A DNA stretch of 35,470 bases from Plakobranchus ocellatus (lineage: Eukaryota; Mollusca; Gastropoda; Plakobranchidae). Below, one piece after another: positions 31,620-35,470 of this stretch (the first letter of the stretch is position 1; every line of letters begins with the position of its first letter). A model generated the notes under the pieces. The model was given only the letters and a program-made list of their open reading frames with translations. It made no database searches and had not been told where the DNA came from. The position numbers were made by a program, and so were the translations under genes. The stretch spans positions 75,548 through 111,017 of the forward strand of contig BLXT01002664.1 of NCBI GenBank assembly GCA_019648995.1, given 5' to 3'.

Positions 31620-34600
31620 TTATCTTTTGACATTTGGCATCAGCCAACGTATTGTCAAGTGCTCCATATGAACCACAGAAAACGATTGTGTAGGTCTGTC
31701 CGTGTGATTTATCACTAACGCATCACTATAGCAAGCCGAAACATTGTTGTTATTAGATGAATTAACGATTTGCCCATCCGATTGTCCAGGTCGTTGACCT
31801 AAGCCTTGCCGGGTTTGAGTCGCGCTGTTTGTGTTAGATTGCATGTCTTTGTAATGTTTTGTTTCTCTAAACTGAACGTGTTTTGGGTGTTTCTTAACAG
31901 ATTTCTGAGGACTACAGAAATAACTGTTCTGTATTCCTTGTAGAAGTTCTCGCTGGTATCTATATTGGTTTCCTGTGACCAAATCACAAGAGGAGCCTTG
32001 CTGTCTCTCTGTCGGCCGAGAACATGTTTTTATACCTATTATGCTTGGAGAACTGAGACTATTTCGCCGATAGTCTCCACACGTGGTATTATGCATGTCA
32101 ATGCAAATTGCTTTTTTCAGACAGCTTTTCAAAGGCTTAATGGTAATATCTTTCCCATTGACGTTTGGTTCTTGGCTGATATCAGATTCGGACGACACTG
32201 ATATTGGAGCAGGCAGAATAATCTTCTCCTCTGAACTGTAACATTCGTACCCTGGCCCGTGAAGCCAAGGCGGACTGTTACCCTTTTTATCCCTTGACAT
32301 GGCAGGCTGGCTCTCTTTTTCGCTGCCTTTCTTAGGCGTTAACAAGTTGGTGCAAATGTGACAAGACGACTCGCCAATCTGTATACAGTCTGCTATCTGC
32401 GCTGCTGTCGTATCTAAGCTGCAGTGCAATTTTTTCTTTCGTTTAGACTGTCGGAAGTTTAAACCCTTTCCCTGCAGTGCAGAGTCTATGGAAAAAAGCA
32501 CTGGCAGAGAATCACAATCGTTATCAAAGGCAGTTAACGCAGATTCCGTTCCGTCTTTACATGAAGGAGCAATTACTTCAAAGGACATCCGTGTTCGATC
32601 TAAAACAATCGTGTGTTCATCCAAAGGCGACACATATTTATTCAAATTTGTTTCGCTTTCACTGTATCTTTGAGCACTCCATTTACACGGCTCCTGGGAA
32701 ATAACTTGTGCCTGGTTGGCATCTTGTCCAGAGGTATCTTCTATCGGCTCCTCTTCACCCTTTGTATTCTCTATCGTTTCTTCCTTTGTTTCTCTTGCAG
32801 GAACTACGAACTGGCCCGCCGTAATTTCAAACTCTTTCAGATGACAAGCAAGCTGTGCGCCCATCTGAGACCTGTGGCTAGTGTCAGGTGAATGTCGTGG
32901 AACATCCATGGTGTCTTTGTTCTGATCACAATTGGCTAAATCTGTAGAGATAGGTCGCACAGCACAGACCTTTACCAGCCGTGGAACATTTCCATCAGGA
33001 AGGCTCGCTTTTCTGGTAAAACTATCTGGGTCATTTCTGCTCTCGGAATCGAACTCCAGTCGGTCCGCCTTTCCATACACAGCAGCTTTCCTCTCCACCA
33101 GCTCTGGGCCGTCCTCGTCAAAAAGTTGTTCAAACGACATAGTTGTCTCGGAGTTGTTAAAGTTCTTACTGAGCAAGCCGAGTCCCCGTCTGTTATTCGC
33201 ATATTTACTGATCAGTCTGTTGATCTTCTCCTCTTCTTCAGACAATCGCTTCTGTTCAGTCATCATTTGGGATAGCAAAGGGTCTTCGTCTTCTGTTTCC
33301 TTTAATTTTTTGCTAGTCTGCGTATCTTCTTCTTTTTCTTCTTCTTCATCTGACGAACTGGAATCTGACTCGCTAGATCCTGTGGATTCTGGGGTGAAGG
33401 CATCGTTTGATTTGGGGTGTCTTTCTGCCGCGCTGGTGCTGTGTTTGATCCCTGGGTTATAGTATGTGGACTGAGGCGTCTCTCTTGCAACTGTTTCTGG
33501 TAGACAAACGCGTTCGACTGGATGTCGCTGCAAGCTGGTCTCGCGATAAGAGCTGTGCCTCCTTTGTTCCGGCCGTACCTGATTTGCTTCAGCCTTTTCC
33601 TCTCTCAGAACTACAGTTTTGACAGGCTTGTTACTGTCTGAGTGTTTTTTAAGTATGCCACGGTCACACGAGGTTACAGTATTGTTAGTCGTAGAGCTGT
33701 CCCGCATTCGAGCATCGCTTCTTTGGCTCGTCATTTCCATGTCACAGAATGCAACGCGGCGCTTGACAGTTTCAGATGAAGTATTTGTCTCTACAAACTT
33801 CTTAGTAGTAGCTGAAATTTCAGTTACAGCTTTGTCAAAAGCTGATAATGGCTTTTTGGAAATTGCCTGTCCTACCAAAACCTCTCCGTGAAAACTTTGA
33901 TGATTACCTGGAACATTATCTACTTTTAATTGTTTGGGTTCGGTCTCTCTGACTCTGGGAAGCGTCGTGTTCTGGTTCTTCAGGCTCTCAGAAACGGAAT
34001 CGGACGATGACGTGCCGTCTAAGGTGTCATGCAGCTCTGTGAATGTGTTCGCTTTTGCAGAAGAGGAATTATCAATGATGCTGTGTCCAAGGCTTTGCGG
34101 CACGCCCTGAACTAAAGTCTTGCCTCGGGTCTCTTTGTACCGAGATTCCGTAGATAACGTTATGTTTCTGGGAGGCGAGTGAGCCCGGCTGTGATCTTTT
34201 GTTGAATGGGATCGACTATCAATCTGATCGTTTGAGTCACCTGCAGTCCTTTCTGGCGCTGGTGACGCAAGTCCATCGTCCTGAACTTGCGACCGATCGT
34301 CCCCATTTCGTTCGAGGAAACTGGTCATGTAGTCGCTAAAACTAAATGAGGAACGACTGTCGCTACCATTCTTTTTCTCGACACTCTTTTTGCTACTTTC
34401 TGGATCGTCCTTACATTTTGAACTTTTGTTATTGCTATCCTCTTCACAATTGTCCTGAGTTGCCATTCCATTCCTCTTAGCAGGAGATTCTTCTTCCTTT
34501 TGATTGTTCATATTCGTCTTTGATGTCCTGGAATATTCCACAGGTAAGATACTACAGGGGAAAGCTAACTTATCATTTGCTGTAGATTCAGTTTTATCAC

Positions 34601-35151
34601 CTTTTGGCGATGTGTTATTGATAGTTATATGGGAAAACAATCCGCGCCATGTTTTATTTTCTCTGGCTTTCTTGCTTGGGGAAAGTTCATCTTGCAAACG
34701 TTTTCCCTTGTTTTCCTCTACGCGCTTCGGAACAGGTGGCGTCTTTTCAGATACAGAATCTCCCTCAGAATCAGTGGCTTCCTCTACCGAGGAATGGTTG
34801 CTGGAGGCATCATTTTCGTTGGGAGCCCGAGTTGCCAGAGGAAGATTGCTGACGCTGGACATTGCGCCACCGAAACAAACTCTCCTTGATTTGGACACGT
34901 TTCTATCGTGTGTGGGCTGTTGCTTGAGGAGACTTGTGCCCCCCGCTCTCTGCCGGACATTGTTAGAGCTATTGCCGGTCTGTTGCTCCCAAGCAGTGGT
35001 GCTGGAAGACAATACCACTGTTGCAGTACTTGAACTAGAATCTGGGCTGAGCCTGGTATCTGTTTGGGCATCCAACTTTTGCAGGACGTCAGGGTCGCCC
35101 CAGGATGCTGCACTCAGCAGGGAGAAGCTCTTCTTTAGAGTGGAGTCACAC
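31620..35151 (-). CDS. Unrecognised long disordered protein with three RVxF-like motifs (3' coding exon, 5' incomplete)
   Basis: A single 3532 bp exon stays open for 1176 codons from its acceptor (TCCTACAACATATCTACTTAG, last intron base 35152) to TGA-free stop at 31622-31620. No in-frame ATG begins it; it enters in phase 1 with CDSTLKKSFSLLSAASWGDP, which weakly resembles an ankyrin-repeat helix (LLSAASWGDPDVLQKL). So the N-terminus lies upstream of this window. The rest is mostly polar, Ser/Asp/Glu/Lys-rich and probably disordered. It has an acidic run near 33320-33370 followed by a charged helix (RLSEEEEKINRLISKYANNR). Three motifs fit the PP1 docking pattern: RRVCF (about 34885-34870), RRVAF (about 33763-33749) and KHVQF (about 31885-31870). 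Two ILKK/CLKK motifs are also present. Known: such motifs recruit protein phosphatase 1. Inferred: a PP1-targeting scaffold. I do not recognise the family. Confidence 0.8.
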
Positions 35152-35470
35152 CTAAGTAGATATGTTGTAGGAAAGTGGAAACATTCAAATGAAAAACATG
35201 ATTGTGCAAATACAAAATATCTTGATCTCTCTCACCTCCTTCCCTCTCTCTCTCTCTCGCGCGCGCTCTGTCACGTAGACACATATACACATAATACACG
35301 TCAAACGCATAGCAAGATAATATTATAGATAAATTAGTGTACATAACTGTCTTGAGACGTCCACGGCAGTAAATCTAGCGGCAGACTGAGAATGACATGA
35401 AGATGGGAAACTATAACAGACATGTGAATTGAAAAGAATACATGAGAGAGAATCGCACGTAATGGAAGGC
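35152..35470 (-). other. Intron upstream of the long exon
   Basis: It has a good polypyrimidine and acceptor sequence at its 3' end (on the minus strand) and a CT run passing into CGCGCGCG near 35235-35270. No further exon is seen before the window ends. Confidence 0.7.

Noticed and set aside
32932..33462. 176-codon serine-rich open frame on the plus strand
   Set aside because: Antisense shadow of the same long exon; the Ser runs are the complement of its acidic and Lys-rich codons.
31620..35075. TTG at 35075 as the start of the long protein
   Set aside because: The frame stays open upstream to a good 3' splice site at 35152, and TTG initiation is not expected in an animal nuclear gene.
34504..35328. 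274-codon open frame on the plus strand
   Set aside because: It lies antisense to the long minus-strand exon, which has the longer frame, proper acceptor and protein-like composition.

Overview
The window looks like nuclear DNA of an animal, most likely a lophotrochozoan and probably a gastropod mollusc. It is AT-rich, carries intron-split genes with GT-AG boundaries, has many microsatellites (GATA, CATA, TTA, TA, CT), tRNA-derived SINEs, short inverted-repeat elements and two assembly gaps. The two recognisable proteins are animal-specific or animal-type. The mollusc assignment is inference from overall character, not from a diagnostic marker.

Three genes are visible, all on the minus strand. 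(1) 6344-15547: a complete seven-exon CDC50/TMEM30A-type gene whose exons join in frame to 349 residues. It encodes the two-pass beta subunit that P4-ATPase lipid flippases need for ER exit and activity. (2) 20662-26590: a complete five-exon, two-LIM cysteine- and glycine-rich protein (CRP/muscle LIM protein type), 211 residues. A probable non-coding 5' exon and TATA promoter lie near 29.35-29.47 kb. (3) 31620-35151: one 3.5 kb exon, 5'-incomplete in this window, encoding a long disordered, acidic and serine-rich protein with three RVxF-like protein phosphatase 1 docking motifs; I do not recognise its family.

Region by region: 1-6343 is 3' flank or UTR of the CDC50 gene, with two inverted-repeat elements and a 114 bp tandem repeat; 6344-15547 is the CDC50 gene with a third inverted-repeat element, a second tRNA-like SINE and a striking AGATCT cluster in intron 1; 15548-20661 is non-coding between genes, with a G-quadruplex-type tract and a gap; 20662-29470 is the LIM gene with large microsatellites and two SINEs in its introns; 29470-31619 is intergenic with a regular 31 bp minisatellite; the remainder is the unknown gene and the start of its upstream intron.

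The genes do not form a pathway: one acts in membrane lipid asymmetry, one in the actin/muscle cytoskeleton and nucleus, and one is unknown. I found no prokaryotic system, CRISPR array, virus or clear novel multi-gene system. The most interesting signals are the three-copy inverted-repeat element family, the possible kinship of three minisatellites, the stop codon that overlaps a strong splice donor in the CDC50 gene, and the triple-RVxF protein.
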